Source: Zonotrichia leucophrys gambelii (Eukaryota > Chordata > Aves > Passeriformes > Passerellidae). From it: a stretch of DNA of 64,000 nucleotides. Of this stretch, positions 1-12,100 are shown piece by piece (position 1 is the first letter of the stretch; every line of letters starts with the position of its first letter). The stretch is from contig NC_088172.1 of NCBI RefSeq assembly GCF_028769735.1, positions 37,656,080-37,720,079 on the forward strand, written 5' to 3'. The notes under the pieces are model-generated. The model saw only the letters and a program-made list of their open reading frames with translations. It was not told where the DNA came from and did not search any database. The translations under genes were made by a program, and so were the position numbers.

Positions 1-3000
1 AAAAAGGCACAAGTGGCTGCAACCTAGTTATAACTCAGCCTGAAGCCAGGTTTGTTCACTGTTAGGTTAGGTTTGTTCAAATTATTTGGTTTCCAAGAGA
101 TCTAGAATGCTTTGAGTTAAACCTGAAACTGACTTAAAAGTCTGAGTTAAAACTGAAACATTGGGCTCTACACTTCAAGATACATCCACACCAGTGGGAG
201 TCACATGTTCTAGGTTCTCACCACAGGGAACAAAGAGCTGCAGAGCAGCAGCAGCATCCTCAGTCCCAGAAGGCACATGTAGGAGCTAAGACCTTCCCCA
301 TTTGCAGAGGAATTTTGAGACCATAAGGGCGGGTGAGTAAGGATGGACACAACTTGCCATGGCACTGTGCACTGAGATGAGCTGAAAGTCAAGCAGTACA
401 ATGGCAAATACATGCAAACACAGCTTTCTCCATAAGGCATCTCTCCAGTGGAGGCCTCACTCCTTCAACTGTGGTGGAAATGCACATGGAAATTAACATT
501 TGCTCTTTCCTGGCATGGGAGGAACACCGATACCAGGGACAATGGTATTCCTGACGAAGCTTAGCTGTCGTATCCTTTATTCCTTTAGCATGATTGGCCC
601 TGGTTATCAATCAAATTGATGGGATTCCAAGACCAAAATTCTTCTTTTTTAGTACTATTTTTGCTTATAATTTTCAATAAAAGAAAAGAAAGACTACTGG
701 ATATGACAGAAAATATTCTACTAGCTACAGTGTGCTTACCATGTGCACAATAAAAAGGACAAAAGATGATCACATTTCCTCTGTTGATCTGTCAGGTTCT
801 GAATCACAGCAACCTCATTCTGGCAAAAGGGCTGTCTGGATTTTAGCAACATCAGCCAACACTAACTGTAATGGCAATATATGGAAAATTTAAGTAAGAA
901 TCAAACAGATGCTCCTGACAGTACAAAACTGGTTGACCAACCACACAGTAGGTTTGTAATGACTTCCCATGTGTATTTGCAGCAAAATTACAGTATTTGG
1001 ATCACTCTTGGGGTTTCCTAAACATCATGATCTACTATGGAGCATAATCTCTGCGCTTGTAGTTGGAATAAAACAGTTGTTGAGCAATAATCTGTACATT
1101 GGATTTCTACTGATTTTGCTCAGTGATCTGCCACACAGCTTTGCTTACCAGGGTCAGCAGTGTCACAGAACAGAGTAATTATGAAAAGCAGTTAAGGTAT
1201 TACTAGTTAAGATATCACTAACAGTTAAGCATTACTAGTTGTTATCAATCTGCAAGCATCATTCCATGGTGGATTGGCCTCCATGCCAATCCTCGGAGTT
1301 TCTGATTCAGTGCTTCAACCCTTTGTGCTCGGTGTTGCAGCATGAAGAACAAAGTCACAAGGTAAAGCCCTGTCCTGGCATTCTCATAATACATTCCCCT
1401 GATTTATATTTGGTTAATAGAACCATGCTTCATAAAAAAGAAGGACACAGAGATAGTGGATCACACCTCACCAGAGAAAATCATCTCCTATACACATGCA
1501 CCTGTAATTCTCTGATATTTATAGTGATAAAATGTTTTTGTGACAATTGCAGCAGAACTGTATCTGGCAAAATCATGTGAGGGCATGAGTAAAAATATCT
1601 GAAGTCTGTTTTAAGACCACTTAAAGCTCAGAATCCCTGGGTTGGTAGCATCTGAGTGCCCCACACTGAAGAAAGGACTCCATACACCGGGGTTTGAAAA
1701 CCACCAAAATACATTGCAAGTTCAAGGATATGCATTGAATTTTAATGGTGAAATCTTAGTTGAGGATTGACAGGACTCTTCCAGTCAGGCTGGAAAAACT
1801 CCTAAGGCTGCCTAAAACTTTGATTGTTCACGTCACATTTTCAGCTCTTGTGCACCCCAGCAATCCTGACAAAGTTGGTTAAAATACAACTTATTTCATA
1901 TTTATGAGGGAAGACTGTAGGATCAGAATCTGCCTCAGTGGTGTGTTTTCGCTGGACTTCATTTTCTGTTCAGGCAGGACAAGCGTAAATAACTGCAGGG
2001 TTCATTCAATTTACAGAGGAACATGGCAGACCTCTGCTTTCCACTTTTCTTAGAGATAAGAGTGCTAGATTTTGCTACACAGGCTCAGGCTACTGGTCTG
2101 CAAGCTCACCATCTTGCTCTCATCAATGTCTGAAATCTCAAAAGGCAGAAAACCCCAAACAACCTCATAATACATTTAGCTAATTGTAGAGTGATGCATA
2201 TTGTGCTCTCCTCTGCTTGGACTTGCCACTGATTGCTCTACCTGCAAGGATACTTTTGTGACCTATATTTTATGAAGCAAGAGATAAACCAAGCCTGTCT
2301 ATAAATTTCTTAGTCAGTCATTAAACTGTACATGTCTTCGTAAAAATCTCTCTGCATCAACTGACTCAATAGTTTCAAGCAGCACTGAATATGATATGCT
2401 GATTCAATGCTGCATCTGGAAGTATTTATTGTTGTTGTTTTTAAATTCATTTCCCAAAATAGATGCGACAGATCTGGTCTCCAGCCAAAATCAAGAGATA
2501 TAGATAAATTGAAATCAATGGAGCTGAACCATTACATTGGCAGCCAGAAATACAGCCCTTCCTAAGAGCATTCTTTGCTGCCACTAACAGTATTTTTTGC
2601 AATTGCCTCAAAGGTCAGTTTGTTAATAGGCTTCTACAGCAAACTTTGGGAGGCCAGTCTACCACAGAAATTATTACATTGAAAGGACAATCAATCAGGG
2701 TCATAGCTGCATAGAGGCAAGTCTTTCCTATGCACATCCAAGTACTTAAGACATAGCCAGAGCTATTTGTTTGCTATACTGATAAAATGGTTTTTAAATG
2801 TCACAGCATAGCTCCAAGATGTATTTATTTCTTGCAGTCGGAATTCTTTTGCTGACAAATTAAAACTGTTAAAGACCAATCTTATTTTAAGTTTTCTTTT
2901 ATTAGTTTTATAATATATTTATTTGCCCTCTTATTTGGACCTTTCACTTCTTTTATACAGCTGTGTCTCTGCCAGCTTCAGTATTGATACTGTCTTTTGT

Positions 3001-4038
3001 GTTCATGTCAGGGAAACTAAAATGAGGCCGTTTCTCTCTAAATTAGATTGCAGCTGTTGCTACATCATTGGCTTATTACGACACTTTGATTTATATCTAA
3101 CTAGCAAACTAACAAATAAGTCAAGTTACTAACTAGAGCCGCTTTGTCAAGCGCTTGTCTGGCATTGTCTAGATGGGATCAGGTACCAATGTAGGCGTAT
3201 AAGCCAAGCCTGACATATCCCTTTCAAAGGCATACGTGATTAATGGGGCATTTCATTGCTGCAAGTGAACTCAGGCTTGTTCCACCCCTGAATACAAGTA
3301 TTGAGGAGAAGTGCCATGGCTTACAGCGATACTCTTTCCCCAGTTATCTTTCCTAGGTATAAATTTCCCTGCTATTCTGCACAATGCTGGTGTGCACTCC
3401 AGATGCACATGTGGAAATTGAGCTGTACAGTTACTGTTGCTCTCAGTCATTATCTTACTTAATCGAGCACGCACACACACAAGGGAGAAGCTCACCACTT
3501 TTTCACTGGCATCTGCAGGGAACATGGGTCTTCCCCAGAGCTCTGCTGGATAAATTACCCCACTTGGAGGATTCACTGGGATTTGTTCAAGCCCAAACCT
3601 TCCAGAGGTAACTGCTACATTCACTGTGGGACACCTCAGCATGCAGAGATGGAACATATGGTGCCACCGGCTCAGGGAAAGTCATCCCCAGCTGCAGCCA
3701 GAAGGTGGTTTTGCTTTACAAAGGGCACATGAGCACAGGGAAATCCATCTTGCACCAGGAGAGAGGGAGTGCTCACAGGACAGACTTCACCAGATCATCT
3801 TTCTGTGCCTTAGATTTTCACATTTTGGGAAAAAAGCCTTTTCTTGATTCACCTGGAGAAAACTCACAGCACCAAACTGTGATGTTATTTTTATTTTGTT
3901 GTGGATTTTGTTAGTTAGCTGGGGCTCTCAGCATGCTTCTGCAGCCCTGGAAGGCACCTGGCCCCAAGGCACCCATGGTGGCTGCCAGGGCAGCTGCCAC
4001 ACAGCATCCTCAGCCACCAGGATCAGCTAATTTGGGCA
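1..4038. other. Intergenic DNA upstream of NR2E1, no gene seen
   Basis: AT-rich avian non-coding DNA. Open frames here are short (the longest about 128 codons), overlap on both strands, and show no domain, splice context or codon pattern that I recognise. No repeat family could be named before the ERVL LTR that begins near 4039. The upstream neighbour expected from vertebrate synteny (OSTM1) is not visible. Confidence 0.6.
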
Positions 4039-4609
4039 TGTGGTGAGGCTTAGCCCCAGCTGGCATCTCAGCCCCACGCAGCAACTTGCCCACTCCCACA
4101 CAGTGGAACATGAGAGGGAATGGGAAGAGTAAAACTGAGAAAATTCATGGGCTGAGATGAAGACAGTTTAATAGGTGAAGCAAAAGTCATGCAAGTGAGC
4201 AAAGCAAAATAAGGGATTCATTCACTGCTTCCCGTGGGCAGGCAGGTATTCGGCCATCCCCAGGAAAGCAGGGCTGCATCACACATAACAGATACTTGGG
4301 AAGGCAGATGCCATCACTCCAAACACCCTCCCCTTTCTCCTTCCTCCCCAGCTTTATATGATGCCACATGCTCTGGAATATCCCTTTAGTCTGTTGGGGT
4401 CCTGTATCCTCTCCCAGCTCCTCACACACCCTCATCCCTCTCTCGTGGGATGGGGGAGAGGCTGAAAAGGCCTTGACTTTGTGCAAACACTGCTCGGCAG
4501 TAATGAAAAGATCACTGTGTTATCAACACTGTTTCCAGCACAAATCCAAAACACAGGTCTATGCCAGCTCCCGTGAAGAAAATCACCTACCTTGGCCAAA
4601 ACCAGCACA
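4039..4609 (-). mobile_element. Solo LTR of avian ERVL type, copy A
   Basis: Read on the - strand this has the layout of the abundant avian ERVL LTR. It starts with a TGT.CTGGTTT-like end at 4609, continues through the stretch around 4510-4540 that reads 'gtgttatcaacactgtttccag' on the + strand when compared piecewise with copy B, has a TATA-like AT-rich block near 4350, and ends in the GC-rich tail with 'ccccagctggca' near 4050. It is about 570 bp, a normal LTR length. No internal retroviral genes or primer site adjoin it, so it is probably a solo LTR left by recombination. No target duplication could be seen, consistent with age. The family name rests on recall of the repeat. Confidence 0.6.
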
Positions 4610-5716
4610 GTGAGATGGCCCAGGAAGGACAAGAGGAGGGCCAATGCCACCACTGCTGAGTGTACAGCCCAGGGCCCTCCCAGGAATGCATCCCTGGGGC
4701 AGGGGCTTTGCAAGGAAAACTCAATACCACAAAAGAGCTTGTTAAGTGCATTTTCACGCAGGGAGCAGCCCGAGCTGGGCACCAAGCAAAGACATGTCAC
4801 AGACCAGGAGCATGGTGGGACAGCCAAGGAGCAGCATGTTCCCTTCAGCAGCTTTCACAGTGATGCTGCCCATCCATCTGCAGGCAGGGAGATACAGAGA
4901 AGGGATTTGTGGTGGTGACAGCAAAACACAGACTGTGACCTACAAAGAAGGGAAGGCACCTCAGATTTGTGCAGTAACTTGAAAGAACTAAACCCTGAAG
5001 GTGTTTATGCTGCAAGGCTGCTGCTGTACTCAGCTCCCCGCATAGGGCTGCCTAGGGCACCAAGGGGCATCTCTGGATATCACCGAGCACATGCAGCAAA
5101 GGAGGGGAGTGGAGATAGCTTCTCAAGTATCACAAAACAAGAGCAGCTCCTCCTCCCAGGAGAAAATAGCTCTATCCTTTCCCTCCTTATCACCTGTCCA
5201 AGAAAACAGGTGTGTTAGATTTGCCTTATCTTACCCACCTGGTTCCTGTTGAAAGAAACAGATGAAAATTCCACTTCCATATATTCTGCTGCTATATCCA
5301 CACACTTCTGGCATCTCAAACTTTTTCCTCACCTGACCTTCTTCACTTTTTCCTTTTTTTTCCTTTTATTCTCTGAAGAACTTTTGGCTCCTCATCCAAA
5401 GGCCAGAGGAGAAAAGCAAGATAAAGGCAGGAGTGCTGTACTTGCAGATGGGTGACACATTGGATTTTTTTTGCTGCTAATACTCCAGGAAAAGAAAAGA
5501 TACCTGGCAAGAGACCGTGGCACAGTGCTAAGAAATGTCACCATGTAACAGTAGAGTCCAGGGTCCTGGAGGAGATACACTTGGAAGGGAGCACATGCTG
5601 TTTCCTGTCACAGGATTGTCAACTATTTGTACTTCCAAGGCAGTAGAAGGAGACAGTAAATTTCATTGCTGTGTTAGTATCTTCTGTATATGTAGGCCTG
5701 CTTAATAAACAAAATC
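4610..5716. other. Spacer between the two ERVL LTRs
   Basis: About 1.1 kb between two LTRs in the same orientation. It has neither a primer binding site next to the LTR at 5717 nor a polypurine tract next to the LTR at 4609, and no pol-like frame. I therefore read it as host sequence between two separate insertions rather than a shrunken provirus. Short open frames here (up to about 108 codons) overlap one another and look fortuitous. Confidence 0.5.
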
Positions 5717-6234
5717 TGTTTAACCCTACAGACAGTTAAACACCATACAGCTGCTCATTTACTGCCAGCACAGTGGCGTGAGGAAGAGAATCAAAATAGA
5801 GGGTGAAACTTGTGGGCTGAGATAAAGGCAGCTTAAAGAAACAGAAAAGGAAGGGAAAGTAACATAATGATAAAAGGATATACAGTGAAAGTGATGGACA
5901 ATAGCTCACCACCAACTGACTGCTGCCCAGCCAGTCCTCTTGCCATCTCCCTCCAGCTCTTTTGTTCAGCACGTTGCTGTATGATATGGGATGTACCTAT
6001 GGCCAATTTGGGGCAGTTGTCCCAGAAACATCCCCTCCCATCTTCTTGCACACCCCAGCCTACTCTCTGGCAGGACAGTATGAGAAGCTGAAAAATCCTT
6101 GACTTAGTATAAGCACTGCTCAGCAACAACTAAAACATCAGTGTGTTATTGACATTATTCTCACCCTAAATCCCGAACACAGCACTATGCCAGCTACTAT
6201 TAAGAAAATTACTACTCCATCAAAAACCAGGACA
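5717..6234 (-). mobile_element. Solo LTR of avian ERVL type, copy B
   Basis: Second diverged copy of the element at 4039-4609, same orientation. Shared blocks include 'gggctgagat(g/a)aaggcag' near 5814, 'ccttgactt' near 6095, 'cagtgtgttat' near 6139, 'ctatgccagct' near 6186 and the 'aaaccag' end near 6228. It is about 518 bp. The TG end is at 5717 and the CA end at 6234. The two copies differ by many substitutions and small gaps, so this is an old insertion and not a recent duplication. Confidence 0.6.
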
Positions 6235-7440
6235 ATAAGGTAAATGTTAAATGGCAATAATGGCAATAATCATTCCAAGTACAAAATGTTAACTGTAATT
6301 TCTCATCTTTTGGAAGCTGAAATACCTTTTGTCCAAATGGCCCTGGAAATGGCTTTGATAGAACCAGCAGCAAAAAGCTGGAGGTGGGAGAGAGCTCTTC
6401 CCTATACTCTTGGAAGTATTCTTGCCTTCATTTTCTGGGCTGAGATATATCTGTCCATCACAAAAACCACTCTGAAGAGACAAAGGACAAACCTCAGCCG
6501 GTACAGGTTTACAAAAACAGCGCCAGGCACTGCCCAGGGAACAGAGAAGGGCTGATGGTTTGCTCTACAGCAACTACAGCCTCAGCCCACATGCAGAGCC
6601 AGCTTTGGGTGTCTGGGTTATGTTAGTGGAGTTTTGGGTGGAGAGGTGAGATGTTTGAGCTCTCTTTTTTCCCTTAGAAGAGCCTGTGCATGGGAGGGAA
6701 AGCCCTGTCTGTATTCAGAGCAGCCTCTCTCGGGTGCATCTGAAACCTGTGGATGTGGTCTGCTCAGCCTTTGCAGCATTTTTGAGGTGGCTTTGAGTTT
6801 ACAACACAAACAACTGTGGCTGCTATAAGGCCAGAGATCTGCCTCTCTAGAGCAGGGGATGCCCGGGGCCAGATTTGGGCCCTGCTGCCATTTAATCCTC
6901 TTTCTTTTGGCCTTCAGACCTCGCTAATGCAGCATCTCATTCCCTGTTGCTTTTCACATTGCTCAAGGAGGTGAACTTTCCCTGCCTCCCTGGAAGCAGA
7001 TTTGGAGTGAATTTGTCTGCATTCCCTGATCCCTGAAAGTCTTTGCTTTCTGGGATCTCCCTGAGCAACTTCCCAGTCCTCTGGACCATGTCCCTCAGTG
7101 TCAGGCAGGACCAGGCTTGTCCTGGTTCAAGGTTTCCTTCTGTGTCGTGGAAGCACTGGTCTTGTAGGGGGAGCAAAGAGCAGAAGGTCATTGTGATTCC
7201 AGCGCTGCCCAGAGTCATGCAGCCCTGTGACACAGTTACAGTACAAGAGGAATCCCCATAACGTGAAATAGAAAGACGCAAGGACGAAATATGAAGCGCA
7301 GGAGGACCAAGACAGTGTGTTTGGGACTGGGCTGAACGCCACATTCCCCCAGGATCGCAACCAAAAAGGGGGAAGTCAGTTGTGGTGCATCAACACCTCA
7401 CACGAGTGGCAGGGATGGGAAAGAAGGGACCGAGGGACAG
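6235..7440. other. Intergenic DNA leading into the NR2E1 CpG island
   Basis: Non-coding sequence of intermediate GC content that becomes CpG-rich after about 7400. Open frames of 60-135 codons on both strands overlap each other without recognisable domains. No repeat could be named. Confidence 0.5.
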
Positions 7441-8345
7441 CACCTGCCGTCCCCGCTCTCTGGTGCCGTTTCCCGGCCCAGCTTGCACCCGCAGCAAAGA
7501 TAGCCTTCCCTTCCTCCCCAGATGCGCACCTCTCACCATCCTTCGGCTGCTCTAGCAGCGCTCACCTCTCAGTTCCCAGCAGGAGCGGGAGAGCTTGGCA
7601 GCGTCTGGGTGAAACCGGAGTTGAGAAAGGGTCCCACCTCCGGCCCCTAGCCGCCCCCTGCACCGCGGCTCTGGCAGCGCTCCTGGGACTCTCGGCAGTG
7701 CCGCGCTGCTTGAGGGCAGCGAGGGCGGCGGCGCTCGGGGCTCGGAGCAGCCCCACCGGGCACGGGCGGGCTCCTCGCACGGCCGCCGTGCAACAAGTCC
7801 CGGCGCCGGGCAGCGGGAGCACAGCCCGCCGTGCGCCTCCGGGAGTCGCCGGCCCTGCTCCCCCCAGGACAGCCGCAGCCTCTCGGGGCACGACAGCGGT
7901 CCGGCTGCCCTGAGGGAAGGCTGGAGTCTCGGCCCGGCCCGGCCCGGCTCACACCCCGGCCGACCCCGCCGGCTGCCAGCACAGCCGCTGCCCGGGCCGG
8001 GGCAAGGGCAGGGGCGAACCGCAGCCGGGCTCCACCTCAGCACGGGAAAATGCGAAAGAAACGGGATCTTGAGCCGTTCTTTCTGCTTTCCTTTTGTCTT
8101 CTGTTGTGTTTTTTTTTTTTTCCTGGGTTTTTGTTGTTTTTTTTGTTGGTTTGGGGTTTTTTTTGGTTTTTTTTGGGGGGGGGAGGTGGGGAGTTGTCGC
8201 TTTTTATGACAGCGAGGGCACAAGGCGAGTGAGGAGGCGGAATCGTCTCGGCAGCCGCTGCATTTTGTGTGGAAGCCGCTCGGGGGTTCATTAATATCAT
8301 TAGCATTTAACCCCCTCCCTGCCCCCTCCCCTTGGCAGCGCGGGG

Positions 8346-8353
8346 TGACGTCA
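8346..8353. promoter_or_regulatory. Perfect CRE palindrome
   Basis: TGACGTCA, the full consensus for CREB/ATF dimers, lies in CpG-rich DNA about 0.78 kb upstream of the NR2E1 start codon. Immediately upstream (8288-8310) is an AT-rich run with ATTAAT and ATTAG homeodomain-type cores. The motif is seen directly. Its use by NR2E1 is inference. Confidence 0.4.
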
Positions 8354-8825
8354 CGCGGCGGCAGGAGTTGGGGGGAAAGCGAGGGAAGCTCAGTGGGCAA
8401 GGGGCGTCCCTCTCCCCTCCCCGCCGCTGCCTGTCACTGCCTCTCTGCTGATATTATAGGGGCCGAAGCCTGGAGCTCAAAGCGCGAAGTCAGCCAGTGT
8501 AATGAACTTCTGGAAACCTTTCCCTTTTTATACCATTCAGTTTCTGAGAGGCAGAGACTGCCTCCTCTGACGCCTTTTCCCCCCTTCCATTATTTTTCCA
8601 GGCTCTGATCTCCCTGCTTGCTGCACCGAGGCGCTCGGCGCAGAGCCCCGCTCCCTATCCTACCTTCTCCTTCGCCTCATTGTTGTCCTGGCTGCTGTGG
8701 CTCTCGCTTGCCTTCCAGGAGCGCGGTGGCGAACGCAGCCGCACCCCCATCACCCTCCCAGGGTCCCGAGAGCATCTACTCGGAGAGGGGCAGCCGGCGG
8801 CCGCCGACTTTGGGTCACTTCGTTG

Positions 8826-8892
8826 CTCTTTTTCTTTTTTCTTTTTTCTTTTTTCTTTTTTTTTTTTCATTTTGCTCCACTTTTTTTTTTCC
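8826..8892. repeat. T/C-rich low-complexity tract in the NR2E1 5' region
   Basis: Runs of T6-T12 separated by single C residues at 8826-8867, then a second T10 block at 8881-8890, all within about 300 bases upstream of the NR2E1 start codon. It probably lies in the 5' UTR or core promoter. Confidence 0.7.
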
Positions 8893-9125
8893 GCGCCCCC
8901 CACCCCCTTTCCGCGTCCCCGCAGCGTGTCCCCTTCCCTCGGGAGGACATCGCCGGGGGAGCGGGGCTGCGGCGAGGATGTGCCGGCCCCCGCGGCGGAG
9001 CCAGCAGTGAGCACCCGAGGGAGGCACCTGCCCCGCGGAGCCGGGGGGCCCCCGGGGGGGCCGCACCGCCTCGCCCCGGCGCCGACACTTCGCCCCGAGT
9101 TTAGCGACTCACGGGGGCTTCGAGC

Positions 9126-9150
9126 ATGAGCAAGCCGGCGGGATCAACAA
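9126..9150 (+). CDS. NR2E1: NR2E1 coding exon 1
   Basis: Only 25 coding bases (eight codons plus one base), followed by the donor GTGGGT at 9151. A competing GT at 9155 would shift the frame. Only the first donor rebuilds the S-T-S-R-I-L-D join to exon 2. Intron 1 is about 4.98 kb. Confidence 0.93.
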
Positions 9151-12100
9151 GTGGGTAATAACGCGGTGGAGGCTTCGAGCAGCCGTTCCGAGGCCGGCTG
9201 CAGCCTGGCCTGGGGGGCGGGAGGTGGAGGGGAGGGAGAGGAAGGGGAGGGGGGGTTGTGGCTTGGGTTTGCACCCCCCCACACCCCGCGCCCAATTGAA
9301 AAAGAAGTGTATATTTCCAACCGGAGTGGCAAGGAATATATAGGCTCGGGGTCGCCCCGATGGAGTTTGGGCCTGGGGCTTACAAAAAGCCGTTTTCCAG
9401 CTGCGTGCCCCGGCTTTCCGGGCTGGGAACCGGGGCAGAAGCCCGTGGGCAGCGAGCACCCGGGAAGGCGACTCCGCCGACGGCGGGGAGGGGGCTGGTC
9501 CCGCCGGGAAGCGGCCGGTTTCTTGCGGGTCTCCGGCACAGGGGTGAAGGGGGAAGGTTTGGGTTTAAAAGGCATTTCGGCGTTTAAACGTGCTGGTTTT
9601 CTCACGGGTTTTATGCAACCTTCTGCGACATAATGATTTCTTTTTAAGAGTTTGAAACTCCGGTCACTCAATTACACGGAATCGCGTAAGCAACTCAGTC
9701 GAAGGAGGATTTAAATGCAATACTTTGCACACTATTCCTAGTTACAACAAATAATCCTGCAACGAGGAAAGCAGAAACAACTTAAAAGTCACATTTTCCT
9801 TAATCCTAAATCCATGCACCTCATAACTGGGGAATTTAAAGCATGACTAACCGCTCTTACAGAATGGCTCAATTCGTATAATCCCGATGGGACTTTCGGA
9901 GTTTGTAATATGGATGGAGTCAGTAACAAAGGGGGGAAAAATACCCAATCCAATTTAATGTCTGACAAGTGATGGATCGGACAGCTATTTCCTCTGCGCT
10001 CCGACAGGCTCCCGGGGTTGCGGAGTGGCGGCCAAGGGAGGCAAATCTCCCTCCCGCCGCGGTACCTGCCACCGGCCGCCCCCCGCCAGCCCCGCGGCCT
10101 TCTCCTCGCCGCTGCCCTCCATTATTTTGACCCGAGCCCGCCCTTTGTCCGCGGGGGCCGGGGAGCCGGAGGAGGGCGGGGGCGCGGCGGCGGGGCCGGG
10201 GGCAGCGGGGCCGCGGCGCGGAGGGCGCGCGTGGAGGCGGCGGGGGCGCGGAGCCCCCGGCGCTACTGCCGAGCTGCCGCCGCTTCGGCGTCGCTGGCTT
10301 GTCCTCTTCCTCCGCGGGGCTGAGTGCGGCATCTCTTTGCCCCAGCCCCGCTAGGAAGGGAATAAAATTGTAGTCGAGGTGCTAAGGTACTGCTACCGGG
10401 GAAGGGGACGGGGGCTTAAAAACATGCGGCGGCTGGGGCTGCTTCGGCCGACTGCATTCCCTAGGTTGCCCGGGCCGAGCGAGGCAGCCGGAGCGGGATC
10501 GGGCTCGTGGGCAGCCGCGCCGGGACCTGTCGGGGCTCCTGGCAGGTTTCTGAGTGATGAGGAAGGGGCTGGCAGCCCCGGGGAGTCTTGTCCCCAAAGG
10601 GCGGCGGAGCTTCTGCCGGAGACATTTTGCGGAGGTGAAAACCCGCCAGGCTGGATCGCTCCTCCGGCCCCACGGCGCTGAGCGACCCCCCGGCCACCGC
10701 CGCCGCTTTCATGGTGACCCCCTGACCCTTGGGGACCTCCCGAAAGGGACCCCGAGGCCCGACTCAGTCCAACCCACGGGCATGGGGACACTCTGTGTCT
10801 CCTCAGCGCCGGGGCCCGAGCCCTGCCGGCCTCGGCAGCGCATGCAAAAGGCCGGCCGGCTATTCCAGGGCCTGGGCGATCGTCCCGGGGGTCCTGAGGG
10901 GCTCCCGGGCGAGGGGACTGCGTCCTGGCTTTTCTGCCCGCCGGTGGGCGACCGGCGATGTCAACTGCGATGTCTGCCTGGGTGGTAACAAGACCCCATC
11001 CCGCCGTCCCCCGAGCCCAGACTAACTTCTTTCAACAGCCTCTGATGGTAATTACAGTAATCGGGGCTGCCATATATCCTTTAAGCAATTATGACACACA
11101 AAAAAAGCCCCCAAGGACCCCCTGTCGTGGGATGTTCAAAACGGTTTCCCTGCTGAACAGAAATCCCATTTTCTTAGCGCTAAAACTTCTGAGACGAAGC
11201 GGTACTTCGGGGAACCGGAGCGCTTTTAAACAGAGTTAATCAGTTATCGCATGACCCCGTGTCAAGCTTACATTTTTCCCTTCCCACCCCCCGCCCTGCC
11301 TCTTACCCGTCTATTTATTTCATATTTTGCCCAGCAAGAAAGTTTTCTCATAACAGCCCCCGCGGGGCAGGGCTGGGGGTTCGGAGGGGCGGAGGGGGTG
11401 GGCAGAGCGCGGCCGGGACGGGGCGGCCCCGCCAAGGCGGGATGCGGGGGGCTCTGGCCGCTCCCTCCGCCGTGCCCCCTACCCCGTCCCCGCCTCGCCG
11501 GGGCCACGGAGCTCAGCAGAGCGGCCACCGACTTGTGTGGGTTTCGTGGGATGATCCAGGTGCTTGTGTGGGTTTGGTGAGGTGCTCCAGGTGCTCGCCA
11601 TCTACGGCAGGAATACGGGGACGTGTAAGGAGTACATGGGCCGTGTGTTTATATGCATGCTGTGGATATGTACTACATAGTGCATAGGACTTTTTTTTTT
11701 TTCCCAAAGCAGCTCCCAAACTTAAAATCTATGTGGGGAAAACTATCACAAGTTTTTCCGTCTCCACTTAAGCGCTGGCAGAAGAGCCGGCCGCCCCACT
11801 CCGCAGGCCGGCCGGGCAAGCGGGGACCGTGTGGCTGCCCGGTGCCCCGGGGGGCGGCGGTCACACGGCGGGCCCGGGTGTGCGGGGCCGAGGCCGGGCC
11901 CGGAGCCGCGGGAAGGGGAGCGGCGCTGGGACGGGTGCACGGGGGCAGCGCAGCAGTGCGGGCTCAGCACCGGGATGCACCACCGCTGCACGTACCGCTC
12001 CAGCGTGTCTGCCCCCACCCCCAGCCTGCCCCTCCTCCTCCTCCTCCTTTGTGTGCGTGCGTGTGGATCCTCTCTCTCCCCGTGGATGCTAAGGACTGGA

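Larger units (their letters stand above)
7440..12100. promoter_or_regulatory. CpG island spanning NR2E1 promoter, first exon and start of intron 1
   Basis: CpG dinucleotides are dense through most of 7440-12100, unlike the flanking DNA. The NR2E1 start codon lies at 9126, near the middle. Upstream elements that can be read include a perfect CRE palindrome TGACGTCA at 8346-8353, a TAAT-rich run at 8288-8310 and a weak TATA-like 'tttttatacc' at 8525-8534. The transcription start is not fixed by the sequence but most likely lies between about 8450 and 9000. An AT-richer islet at 9590-9970 interrupts the island. Several open frames in the island (up to 282 codons) are by-products of high GC content and are not called as genes. 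Confidence 0.75.

Noticed and set aside
7552..8400. 282-codon open frame on the - strand
   Set aside because: Lies in the CpG island over the NR2E1 promoter, is low-complexity and basic, and has no domain. It results from few stop codons in GC-rich DNA.
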